A DNA stretch of 64,000 nt, taken from Rhopalosiphum padi. Taxonomy: Eukaryota > Arthropoda > Insecta > Hemiptera > Aphididae. The position numbers were made by a program, and so were the translations under genes. The stretch covers positions 5,518,001 to 5,582,000 of the forward strand of contig NC_083599.1 of the NCBI RefSeq assembly GCF_020882245.1, read 5' to 3'. Below the pieces are notes generated by a model that saw only the letters and a list, made by a program, of their open reading frames with translations, made no database searches and was not told where the DNA came from. Numbering within the stretch: the stretch's first letter is position 1; every line of letters begins with the position of its first letter. Positions 26,101-35,915 of this stretch are shown here, piece by piece.

Positions 26101-26955
26101 AAAAATGAAAAACTGATCCTGGTTTGGCGCTACAAGTGGATCATTTTAACTTTTGTGATAAATTGTCGTTGGACGACCAGGTAACCTAGGAAACGCGAAT
26201 GAAAATTGAAAATTTCGAAAAATGAAAATTCTCGTTTACGAAGTGTTTACGGGAAAACCGTTGAGAGATAGGACGAAAGTTGTGACACATAAACGTGATC
26301 CCTATAACCAGCTTCATAAGTTGTATGCTTTTGATTTTTCGAAAAACCGTTATTAAGGATTTTTAAACGTCGTACTTAGGTCGAACGATTTTTGAAAACC
26401 CAAAATTTGAAATAACGAGTTTTTGGAAAAATGAAAAACTGATTCTGGTTTGGAATTACATGTAGAACATTTTAACTTCTGTGATAATTTGTCGTTGGAC
26501 GACCAGGTGACCTAGGAAACGCGAATGAAAATTGAAAATTTCGAAAAATGAAAATTCTCGTTTACGAAGTGTTTTACGGGAAAACCATTGAGAGATAGGA
26601 CGAAAGTTGTGAGACATTAAAGTGATCCCCATAACCAACTTCATAAGTTGTATGCTTTTGATTTTTCGAAACACCGTTATTAAGGATTTTTAAACGTCGT
26701 ACTTAGGTCGAAAGATTTTTGAAAACCCGAAATTTGAAATAACGAGTTTTTGGAAAAATGAAAAACTGATTCTGGTTTGGAATTACAAGTAGAACATTTT
26801 AACTTCTGTGATAATTTGTCGTTGAACGACCAGGTGACCTAGGAAACGCGAATGAAAATTGAAAATTTCGAAAAATGAAAATTCTCGTTTACGAAGTGTT
26901 TTACGGGAAAACCGTGAGAGATAGGACGAAAGTTGTGAGACATAAAAGTGATCCA
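2198..26955 (+). repeat. Tandem satellite, ~326-327 bp monomer, ~76 copies
   Basis: A head-to-tail array that repeats every 326-327 bp. Landmarks in nearly every copy are ACCGTTATTAAGG, TCGTCGTACTTAGGTCGAAC, GTTGGACGACCAGGT, CCTAGGAAACGCG and AACCAGCTTCATAAGTTG. Monomers differ by small diagnostic changes: AATTACAAGTAGAACA versus CGCTACAAGTAGATCA, GTGTTTTACGGG versus GTGTTTACGGG, and GCGACATA, GAGACATA or GAAACATA. Shared variants recur at multiples of the monomer: ~1305 bp (four monomers) in the left third, and ~1958 bp (six) and ~3915 bp (twelve) around 14.6-21 kb. That is higher-order structure. Terminal copies carry the most private changes (26.35-26.95 kb), as usual at array edges. Each monomer has a 62-codon minus-strand ORF, which I regard as a by-product. 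Confidence 0.97.
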
Positions 26956-27334
26956 TTAAAATGAAAATAAAGCATACAACTTATGAAGCTGGTTATGGGG
27001 ATCACTTTTATGTGTCACAACTTTCGTCCTATCTCTCAACGGTTTTCCCGTAAAACACTTCGTAAACGAGAATTTTCATTTTTCGAAATTTTCAGTTTTC
27101 ATTCGCGTTTCCTAGGTCACCTGGTCGTCCAACGACAATTTATCACAGATGTTAAAATGTTCTACTTGTAGCTCCAAACCAGGATCAGTTTTTCATTTTT
27201 CCAAAAACTCGTTATTTCAAATTTTGGGTTTTCAAAAATCGTTTGACCTAAGTACGACGTTTAAAAATCCTTAATAACGGTTTTTCGAAAAATCAAAAAC
27301 ATACAACTTATGAAGCTGGTTATGGGGATCACGT
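26956..27334 (-). repeat. Inverted satellite monomer plus fragment at array end
   Basis: The direct array stops after AAAAGTGATCC. After a short A-rich joint the same satellite reads in reverse complement: one nearly full monomer (about 26974-27300), then a second start (CATACAACTTATGAAG) that ends at GGGGATCAC. Both the direct copy and the final inverted fragment break at the same GTGATC/GATCAC point of the monomer. Unique sequence begins at about 27335. Confidence 0.92.
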
Positions 27335-27399
27335 CATTACTGTCCTTGGACTAAAGGACTTTGGTCTTTTTTATGTGAAAAAGTACCAAAAAATATGAC

Positions 27400-27966
27400 A
27401 TGGAAGACATGGAATCATATTATAATATTTTAAAAATAACTAAAGTCTTTTTAAAAGCAGACGGGAAACCTAAAACCTCAGGATATTTCAAATGGATGAA
27501 TGTTGTAAAACCTCTTTATGAACAAATGAAAATTGAAGAAAAACAATTAAACGAGGAAATATTAAAAATTAATAACGCAAAAATTAAAACTCCAAATTCC
27601 CGATTAAATTTAAAACAATTTGATAACTTTTTATTTAGTTCAAGCGCTAAACGAAGAAACGTTATTGGTGATTCGAACATAAGAAATGCTTCATTTGATT
27701 TTTCTTCTCCTACGAATAGTTCTAAAATTACAGAACCTCCAACAGGTCAGCTATTTAAATTTAGTTTATCGCCAACTACTAAGAAAGGTTCTGGTTTATA
27801 TAAAGATGTAATACCTCAAACACAATTAGTGTACTATGATGATCCGAATGAATTAGTTACTAGATTTAATCTTATAACATCATCTCAAATTGCTGGTAAT
27901 ACTGGTGTAAATAATGAAATCATATCTATTTTAGAAGAATTACGTGAAAGGAATATAATAGTATAA
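27400..27966 (+). CDS. Polinton-associated protein upstream of integrase
   Basis: A 188-codon open frame that begins just inside the unique DNA and overlaps the next ATG by one base (TAATG). Residues 1-75 are charged and helical, the middle is Ser/Asn-rich and low complexity, and the end is a conserved-looking block: YYDDPNELVTRFNLI, AGNTGVNNEIISILEELRER. From memory, this DDPNEL...AGNTG...NEIISILEELRE tail is common in proteins encoded next to Polinton integrases in insects. Its function is unknown to me. It is the only uninterrupted ORF of the element; possible N-terminal truncation by the satellite cannot be excluded, though an ATG is present. Confidence 0.65.
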   Translation: MEDMESYYNILKITKVFLKADGKPKTSGYFKWMNVVKPLYEQMKIEEKQLNEEILKINNAKIKTPNSRLNLKQFDNFLFSSSAKRRNVIGDSNIRNASFDFSSPTNSSKITEPPTGQLFKFSLSPTTKKGSGLYKDVIPQTQLVYYDDPNELVTRFNLITSSQIAGNTGVNNEIISILEELRERNIIV

Positions 27967-28139
27967 TGTCTACATTAGAGTGTATAGCTAATGAGCTACA
28001 TCGACCTGCAAGAAAAATATTTCCTAAACGTAGTGTAATAACATGATTTAAGGATGATCTTTGGCAAGCTGATTTAATGGACATGCAATCTCATTCCAAT
28101 CAAAATCTTGGTTTTAAATACATTTTAGTTGTTATAGAA

Positions 28140-30840
28140 TCTATAAGGCCCGCGATGCTATTAACTGTGGCCCACGTAAGGTTTTACGGAAATCATATAT
28201 TTTCTTTAAATGCTACCATTGTAAAAAAAGATATTATAAAAGAAAAATACAAAATGCATAATAAAAATATTTATAGGTATATACGAATATATATACTTAT
28301 AGGTATAAAATATAATATACAAAAACAGTTTAATAATTATTAATTATATTAAAATATTATAACGAACAACTGTTTTGCAAAGATTACGGCATCCAACTGA
28401 TCCAACTAGTTTTGACTGATAACAATTGTTTTGTTTTGACTGACGGAATAGAGCAAGTTCTATCAGTGATTATATAAAACGATATAAAAACAATTATATA
28501 ATCGAATAAATTCAAGTTCGAAAAACATTATATAATCTGTGGTTCTATTTCAATAACACACGATTAGTCATGACTAGAATTTACTTAAGACCAAAAGTGT
28601 TTTGTGTTGACTATTACTTATCAGTGTGCGGGTTTTATATGTGTTCTATTTTTAATTAGTCATAATAAACTGTCAATTGTCCGTCGCGTCGTCAGCCGCT
28701 ACGCGCCAGTGTGCTTTGACGTGTTGTTTGTTACGTATCTTAGTTAATTAGTTCATTCTTTGTCTTGATTCCTTAAACTTCAATACAATTATGAGTGTAA
28801 AACGTAAAATTGACATTGAGAACAGGAGTTATAAAGAAAGTTGGGAAAGTGATTACTTGATTGCTAACAATAATGGAAAGTTGCAGTGTTTAGTGTGCAT
28901 GAATATTGTTTCTGTGCCTAAAGAATATAATGTGAGAAGACACTACACAACAATGCAAGAAAAGAAGTATGCTACGTATACAAATGAAAGTCGGCGTGCG
29001 TTAGTTGCAGATTTGAAGAAAAAGCTTAAACAGCAAACTGGTATGTTTAGTAAAATATTGCGATCTCAAACGCATTCTTTGCATGCATCTTATGCCGTGT
29101 CGCTTGAGCTGGCAAAGGCAAAAAAACCTTTCACTGATGCCAATTTAATTAAAAAATGTGCCGTTGAAATGGCCAAAGCTTTTGAAGATTCCAAAATGGC
29201 GGAGAAATTTGAATCAGTGCAACTTTCACATCAAACCATACAAAGAAGGGTTGTTGCTATGGGTGAGCAAGTAGAAAACTCTATGCTTAGCCTGGTTAAA
29301 AAAAGTTCGTATTTCTCACTTTGTCTGGATGAAAGCACTGATCAATCAGATGTTAGTCAGCTGTTGATATTCGTGCGCACTACTTTTGAAGATTTTACTA
29401 GTAAAGAGGAGCTATTTGATATTTGTCCTCTTTATGGAACAACAAAAGGAAAAGACGTCTATGAGGCTCTGAAGAAAACAGTTGACAGAATTGGAGGCTT
29501 TAATAAATGTTCAGCCATAGCAACAGACGGGGCCCCATCAATGACTGGTAAAAAAACTGGATTAGTGGGTCTGCTTCGAGAGAATGGTGTTACTTGTCCG
29601 ACAATACATTGTATTATACATCAGGGAGCTTTATGTGGAAAATCAGTCAAGCAGGATCAAGTTTTTCAGACCGTGATTAAAATTATAAATATGATTAGAG
29701 GTGGAAATCGATCCCTTTTACACAGGCAACTTAGGCAGTTTTTAGTGGACACAGAGGCTGAGTATGGAGACTTGCTAATGTACAACCATGTAAGGTGGCT
29801 GAGTGCAGGAAAGTGCATGGAACGATTTTTTGCCATAAGAAAGGAAATCCCTCCATTTCTTAATAAATACGTTTCATCCGATACAACTGAACTGGAAGAG
29901 AAGTTTCAGGATCCAGAATTCTTAAGACAGTTAGCTTTTATAACAGATCTGACTAATCACCTTAACAGTTTAAACTTGAGTCTTCAAGGAAGAAACCAGA
30001 CGGTTTCAGATTTGGTCGGAATAATAAACGGATTCCGGAATAAGCTAAACGTGTTTAAACATGCTTTGGAAAAGAACAACCTAACACACTTCCCTAGCTG
30101 CCTGAAACTAGCAGAAGAACCCAACAGTGAGAAAAATATTGACTTTTCATGCTGCAGTTCACAAATTCAACAAGTTATTAATGAATTCAATACACGATTT
30201 AAAGATATTGAAAGTCTCAAAAACAGTGTACTGCTTTATAATAATCCTCTTGGAGCATCCATTGAAGATCAATCACCTGACTTACAACTTGAGTTATGTG
30301 ACCTTCAAGCTGACATGTTCCTAATCACCAGACAAGAAAAGGGACCTGAATTTTTTAAATTGCTGTCTAAGGAGAAATTCCCAAACCTGCGAGATTTTGG
30401 ACTGAAAATGACATCAATGTTCGGAAGCACATTTATATGTGAAAGTGCCTTTTCCTACATGAAATACATTAAAAACCCCAACAGAAGCAACCTTACCGAT
30501 TCTTCCTTACGTCATCTCATGAGACTGTCTACAACTGAACTGGCAGTGGACATTTCTTCATTGGTGGATGAAGCCGACCGACCACAGTCTTCACATTAGA
30601 TATATTTTCATTATTATTACAATGTTTGTCTTAGTTCTTTAAAAAACTACCTCTACATTTTCTGTAAGTATAAAAAATTTAGATGTTGAGCAATAAAAGA
30701 AATAATACTACTTTTTTGTTTTAATTATTTTTATACCTCTCATTATTTTGTTGTTACTTTAACAAAATTAGTGTATGGCCCGCAACCAGATCACAGGTTT
30801 AAGTTTTGGCCCTTGAGGCCTTGCAAGTTGGACACCCCTG
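28140..30840 (+). mobile_element. hAT DNA transposon inserted in the Polinton integrase
   Basis: The right end reads GTTGGACACCCCTG at 30827-30840, the inverted complement of the CAGGGGTGTCCAAC terminus seen in many GTF2IRD2/ZBED-like hAT elements. It is followed by TTATAGAT (30841-30848). The left flank is TTATAGAA (28132-28139), a 7/8 match, as expected for an 8-bp hAT duplication, and the integrase frame is restored by joining the flanks. The left terminal CAGGGG sequence is missing: the element starts inside with ATAAGGCCCGCGATG. It therefore lacks a matched pair of ends and is probably immobile although its gene is open. 28140-28790 is non-coding 5' sequence. Confidence 0.88.
28791..30599 (+). 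CDS. hAT transposase, GTF2IRD2/ZBED-like, intact 602 aa
   Basis: A single open frame of 602 codons preceded by AATACAATT. Residues ~32-60 form a BED-type finger (CLVCMNIV...NVRRHYTTMQEKKY) in which the expected second zinc-ligand His region reads MQ instead. The RNase-H-like core shows CLDESTDQSDV (~178-188, first Asp), AIATDGAPSMTGKKTGLVG (~242-260, second Asp) and HCIIHQGALC (~272-281); NHVRWLSAGKCMERF lies at ~331-345. The C-terminal hAT dimerisation region is about 530-590: KFPNLRDFGLKMTSMFGSTF, ESAFSYMKYIKN, LTDSSLRHLMRLS. The protein would excise and reinsert DNA in the nucleus. Absence of stops over 1.8 kb next to heavily decayed Polinton genes suggests recent arrival. A polyadenylation-type AATAAA lies near 30692. 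Confidence 0.92.
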   Translation: MSVKRKIDIENRSYKESWESDYLIANNNGKLQCLVCMNIVSVPKEYNVRRHYTTMQEKKYATYTNESRRALVADLKKKLKQQTGMFSKILRSQTHSLHASYAVSLELAKAKKPFTDANLIKKCAVEMAKAFEDSKMAEKFESVQLSHQTIQRRVVAMGEQVENSMLSLVKKSSYFSLCLDESTDQSDVSQLLIFVRTTFEDFTSKEELFDICPLYGTTKGKDVYEALKKTVDRIGGFNKCSAIATDGAPSMTGKKTGLVGLLRENGVTCPTIHCIIHQGALCGKSVKQDQVFQTVIKIINMIRGGNRSLLHRQLRQFLVDTEAEYGDLLMYNHVRWLSAGKCMERFFAIRKEIPPFLNKYVSSDTTELEEKFQDPEFLRQLAFITDLTNHLNSLNLSLQGRNQTVSDLVGIINGFRNKLNVFKHALEKNNLTHFPSCLKLAEEPNSEKNIDFSCCSSQIQQVINEFNTRFKDIESLKNSVLLYNNPLGASIEDQSPDLQLELCDLQADMFLITRQEKGPEFFKLLSKEKFPNLRDFGLKMTSMFGSTFICESAFSYMKYIKNPNRSNLTDSSLRHLMRLSTTELAVDISSLVDEADRPQSSH

Positions 30841-31572
30841 TTATAGATACATACACAAAATATGTATGGGTAGAATCATTGAAAAATAAAACAGGAAAAG
30901 AATGTACAAAAGGTATGTTTAATATATTAAAACAAGTTAATCCAAAATTATTACAAACAGATAATAGTACAGAATTTTATAATAATCAATTTCAAGATTT
31001 AATGAAAAAATATAAAATTAAACATTACAGTTCGTATAGCGTTATCAAGTGTTCAATTGGTGAACGTGTTAAACGAACACTTAAAAATAATATATATATA
31101 AACATTTTACTGCAACAGGTACATGGAATTGGTATAATACAATAACAAAAATTATTTATAATTATAATCATACAAAACATAGAACAATTAAGTGTACACC
31201 GTATGAAGCTTGAATGAATACAAGTAAAATTAAATCAAATGTACAAATAGATAATAAAACATTTTATAAACCAAAACTTAAAATTAATGATAAAGTAAGA
31301 ATATCAAAATACAAACATATATTTAGTAAAGGATATACACCGAATTGGACAACGGAAATTTTTACAATAACAAAAGTTTTACATACAAACCCGATAACTT
31401 ATCAACTAATATAATTCTAGGAGGTTTTTATGAACAAGAAATTAAATTAACTGATTTCCCGAACACCTTTTTAATTGAGCGTATTATAAAAAAAGATTAA
31501 ATGCTTGTTAAATGGATGGGTTTCGATTCAAGTCATAATTCGTGGATATCGTCAGCAGATATTTTAAAATAA

Positions 31573-31622
31573 AGATTTTTTTAATGTATGTAATTTATTT
31601 ATTTATTTATTATTATTATTAT
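31573..31622. repeat. (TTTA)n/(TTA)n simple repeat between convergent Polinton genes
   Basis: A short run of TTTA and TTA units separating the ends of the plus-strand integrase and minus-strand polymerase. No other signal. Confidence 0.8.
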
Positions 31623-34600
31623 TTTTTAATTTTATAATGTCCATACGCTAGTGTCTTAATCCCATCATTCATTATATAACGTTTATCATCGTTAGCACTT
31701 AATACAAGTTTATTCATTGTTTTAGAATGGACGATATGTTTATTCGATTGAATAAAATTCATGTTTCTACATGTTTGTTTATCATCAACATTTTTATGGT
31801 TTATATATGCATTTAATATTTCTTTATAATGTCTAAATTGCATATGTTTTTCAATTACATATTTTTTCACACCTTTAGATTTTTTTACCTCAATGTCGTC
31901 CACAGTTCTGTAAGCGTATAATTTCGGTCTTAATGAAACAAATTCTTTTAAAATTTTTCCTCCCATTTCATCTTTGAAATAACCAGGCTGATTTTTATAA
32001 ATTTCACTAAAACAATAATGATCGATAAGATAATTTGATGTATCAAAAAACGGTGATAAATCATATCTTATATCATTAAAAAAATTGTGTGTTCGAATAG
32101 CATATACCATAGAATCTGTATCCGAGTATAAAGAATTTATTTTGTTACCATATTTTTTTTTCATTACATTATAATGAAAATCATACATAAATGTTTTTGA
32201 AACATCTAAAATTGCGAATCCTACATAAATTGCTTTATCAAATTTAATAGTTTCCTTATGTTGATGAATAGCCATAAGATTTTCAGAGTATATAGTTCTA
32301 TCTTTAAAGTTAGTTTTCATCATTAATTTACTTGCTTTTCTAGTTGACGAAACCAACTTTAAAGAAATTTTAGCACGCACATTTTCCATACATTTACCAA
32401 AAACACTATTAATTAATAACTTCCAAAAATTTTTTTCAAAGTTGTTTTTAGCTTTTACTCTCATATTTGTACAGAGTTCAATATATGGGGCCATCCATTT
32501 ACTCTGTGAAAATCGGATAGCTCGATGAATTTTTTTTAATTTAAGTCCATTAGCAATTGCTTGTTTTAAATTTTTATAGTGTATAATATAATTTTTTTTC
32601 GGTGATAACGTAGTAATTAATTTTTTAACTTTTGAATTTGGAGGACATTCGTTTAAAGGTAAAAATGGAAAATCATTATGTTTTTTATGTAAATATTTAG
32701 GGTATATAACCAACTTTTGAATCGTTTGTAATTTTTGTAACATCTATATCCAAGTCATCAACCCATTCAAAATCTTTAAAAGGTAGTTCAGTTAACATCG
32801 ACTTTCCATATAAATTCACGCAATCGAGATACGTTAACCATGTAATTGGTTTATTCGGATTATAGTTCAAACCTTTAATGTTTGGTATGTTTGCTTTAGC
32901 ATATCTTTTAGTTGATTGAGTTATTCCACCTCGGATCGAATTTTCGAAATACAAAAGCATGTTTAAGTCTTTAAATCTTTCTAATTTAACCTTAATATAT
33001 TTAAGCATACAATCAAAGCAAATTCTGGAGCAGTCATATAATGAGCAGGATCTAGTTTAAGAGTAGATAAACATAAATCTCTAAAATTTTCAAATACATC
33101 CGTTAATATACTTACATCAGTTTTCAAGTAAAGGTCGCTATATTCACCCAAAGTTTTTAAATCAAAAACTCTCCATATTTTTTTAGCATGAGAATAATCA
33201 TCATCATTAATTTCTTCATCTTTTAAAGAGTTATAAAATACAGATTTCGGAGGCAAACGAGTTTCATTTAATTTACTCCAACTATCAATATATTCATAAG
33301 GAAAAACCCCTTTTCGTGTGACTAAATCTAATTTTTTATTAGAAAATATTTTTAGAGTTTCTCTAAACCTTGATTTATCTTCAGACAAATTTTCTGCAAG
33401 TTCGCTTAATGAGGAGGCCATAAAACGGAATGTGTCAACAAACTTTATACTAAATCTGGGAGCAATTTCTTTGCTAAAGGATATATATTTTTCTGATGAA
33501 TTCGGAATAACATGGATATCATTATTATCACAACCAAGTTCTCGAATTATAAAGTGATTATCGTAGGATAAGTTATGAAAAAAAATTGGAACAAATGATG
33601 GATTAGTTATTACAAAATTACATTTAAGACAAAGGCATTGTCTATATTTACCAGTAAAATGACAGTGATCTCTAACCTTTAATAAATTATTTTTTTTAAA
33701 AGATAATAAACATTTTTCATAAACCTCCGCTCTCTGAAATTGTTTTTCTTCCTTTTCAGTCAATGTAGTCATTGGTATATTAATTTCATATACATCATTT
33801 ATCTTTTTTCCAATATCGATCATATTTTCCATAAACTTTTTTGCTGCATCTTTACCTCTATACATTATTATCTTTGTTGGAATTTTAAATTGATGCAATA
33901 GCTTTTCTGTTTTACTGTCATAGTCAACTTTTACATAAAACGCATAATTCATAATTTCATGTAAATGAGTAATATGGGTTTTAGAAACCTTAGATTTTTT
34001 ACTACTTTTATTCAACTCTATAGTCTGTTTAGGGTTTAAAATACATTCAAAGTCAGCATAAATAACAAACGGTATTCTATTGGTTTTTTTATAACTTTTA
34101 AAATATATGAATTCATCATCTTTTTCCTTCTTCAAACATTATTGGTCTTCCTAATTCATTCTTATCACACATTTGCTTATGTTTAATCAATCCTTCTTCA
34201 CCCCAAAGTTTACTTTTACACGGTTTATTCCCGAAAGTTGTAAAACATCTCTTACAAATAATTAACTTAGAACAATTTTTAGTTTTCTGACTTCTAATAA
34301 ATCTTGAGAAATCTTTAATATAACAATAATGTGATGTTTTATCGTTATTGTATAAAAATAGATCAAAATGATTTTTTCTTTCTATTTTACTTATACATAA
34401 AGGAAAAATATTACGTTTATTATTTAAACTATAAATATTAACTGAAACATTGTTTAGACGTTCAAATTTTTTTATTTGTTTTATTGGTGTCGGAAAATCA
34501 ATACATTTAAAATTGAATCCACTTTTTTTTTTCTAGAATATTGAAATACGTTTGGTTAAACCGTGATTTATTCGAACGTTTATCATATTTGCTAAGTATA

Positions 34601-35132
34601 GAATATTTAAAACAATATTCATCTTTATTTCTAACATTTATAATGGCTTTTTTTTTTTTATAAACATAGGTAAATCAATATATGAACTTCCTTTCAAAGG
34701 GTTTACTAAATTAATTCTTAATTGTAACCCATCTATTGATACAAGTGACCAACCTGAACCTTTTGCAATAAATTCTGATTCCTCAGTTAATATTTTATTA
34801 AACATTCTGTTCAATAAAATAGTAAAATCAGATGAACTACATGCTAAAATGTTTGAAGTTTTAAAAGCCATATCCTGAATATCATGGGTTACTGGACGTT
34901 CGTAAACAGTGTCAACATGTATATTAAATTTTATCGATGTATTTAGACATGATTTTTTCAACTTAGAAATTAGCTTATCTGAAATATAACTAAAAAATGA
35001 TTTATAGTCTGTATATTTCTTGCTGTTCTTGATGATGAAATTTTTTGAACATTTTTTAAATCTCTCGATTTCAATCAGTCCGGTTCCCGACGTATTCATA
35101 CGCTGATATTTTGTGATTACTTTTCTTTTCAT
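31619..35132 (-). pseudogene. Polinton protein-primed type B DNA polymerase, frameshifted
   Basis: Read right to left, four or more frame segments form one polymerase. 35132-34638 is the N-terminal region (SGTGLIEIERF, GLQLRINLVNPLKGSSYIDL). It continues in another frame after a T run at ~34647-34656, and shifts again at a second T run near 34530. 34135-32981 holds exonuclease motifs IYADFECIL and FFHNLSYDNHFIIRELG plus zinc-binding-like CHFTGKYRQCLCLKC. 33008-32697 holds polymerase motif A (TYLDCVNLYGKSM). 32743-31619 holds motif B (NFWKLLINSVFGKCMENVR) and motif C (LYSDTDSMVYAI). Core catalytic residues are still visible, so decay is by indels, mostly in homopolymers. The intact protein would replicate the element. 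Some frameshifts could be sequencing errors in A/T runs. Confidence 0.9.
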
Positions 35133-35260
35133 AGTAAGGCTATAATAAAAAAAAAACATTTTTTTTTTCTCTTTAAATATATATGAATATTTTATTTTTA
35201 TTAAATAAAAAAAATCATTGAGTAAAATAAATAATATCTAATGTTTCAAGTAATATAAAT

Positions 35261-35657
35261 TTAATTAATAAAATCAATAGGTTCTGTTAGTGCTTTCATG
35301 TCGCGTAACAATACATAAAATTTATTGCATAGGTTATGAGTTGAATTATCTCTTTCAAAACTTGTATACGAATAAAGGGCATAATAATTTTTCACAAGCT
35401 GTTGTGTTTCCTTTAATTTTTTTATTCTTTCTTTTAAATTTTTTTTCTTTTTCTGTGTCAAATGAGTATGTTTTTGCTAAAAATTTTTCATGTTTTAACA
35501 TTTTAATGTCTCTTTTAATTAAAATTAGCGCAGTTTTTTTTTCTCTCTGATCTAGTATTTCTTGTTTTTCGTTGTTATCTATTTCATTTTTTAGTCTTTT
35601 GATTTCGTTTTTGATATGATCAAATAATGGATGTGCATAATCCATTTCTAAATCCAT
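35261..35657 (-). pseudogene. Small coiled-coil Polinton protein, one frameshift
   Basis: Two overlapping minus-strand frames (35657-35355, 35461-35261) join into one ~130-residue protein if a frameshift lies in the A-rich stretch near 35440. The N-terminal half is a charged coiled coil (FDHIKNEIKRLKNEIDNNEK, ILIKRDIKMLKHEKFLAKTY); the C-terminal part includes YYALYSYTSFERDNSTHNLC. I do not recognise a family. It lies directly upstream of the polymerase on the same strand and resembles in style the ORF at 37987-38410, so both may be accessory genes of the same element. Confidence 0.5.
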
Positions 35658-35915
35658 TTTTTCTATAAAAAAATATTTTTTTGTATTATCATATATTTTA
35701 TCTAAAAAAATATGAAAACTTTTTTTTTAAATATATTTTACCAAACCAACTATTGACTCGAATAAAACTTAGTTTTTAAATAGTTTCATATGTTATTCCA
35801 CATTTCCACACCGTTGTAGCCACCGAATTATCGGATTCGGGTCGGTTATAAATGTTAACGAATCGTCTAAGCGACACACAAAACGAGTGTAATGTGGAAC
35901 TATAAAAGTCACTGG

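Larger units (their letters stand above)
27966..31572 (+). pseudogene. Polinton integrase, split by a hAT insertion
   Basis: The N-terminal part (27966-28139) carries NELHRPARKIFPKRSV and, after an in-frame TGA near 28044, LWQADLMDMQ with the first catalytic Asp and YILVVIE. After the hAT (28140-30840) the frame resumes at 30841 with IDTYTKYVWVESLKNKTGK, LLQTDNSTEFYN (second Asp) and a GERVKRTLKNN block (catalytic Glu). A frameshift near 31105 follows, then a TGA before 31214. The end is chromodomain-like: GGFYEQEIKLTDFP, LIERIIKKD, a stop, LVKWMGFDSSHNSW. The enzyme would join element DNA to the host genome. Two in-frame stops, at least one frameshift and the 2.7-kb insertion make it dead. 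Confidence 0.88.

Noticed and set aside
2632..26674. About 30 minus-strand ORFs of 62 codons (MKLVMGITFM...), one per many monomers, as a repeated peptide gene family
   Set aside because: They repeat only because the satellite repeats. They start and stop at the same monomer positions, many copies are broken by indels without compensation, and the peptide has no domain, promoter or splice signal.
2198..26955. CENP-B box in the satellite
   Set aside because: The closest tract, CTTCGTAAACGAGA on the minus strand, lacks the required A and CGGG positions. There is no sequence support for a centromere role.
26983..27171. The same 62-codon ORF on the plus strand
   Set aside because: It is the inverted satellite monomer read on the other strand.
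2198..27334. CRISPR array or bacterial repeat cluster
   Set aside because: Monomers are 326 bp and contiguous without unique spacers; the context is eukaryotic.
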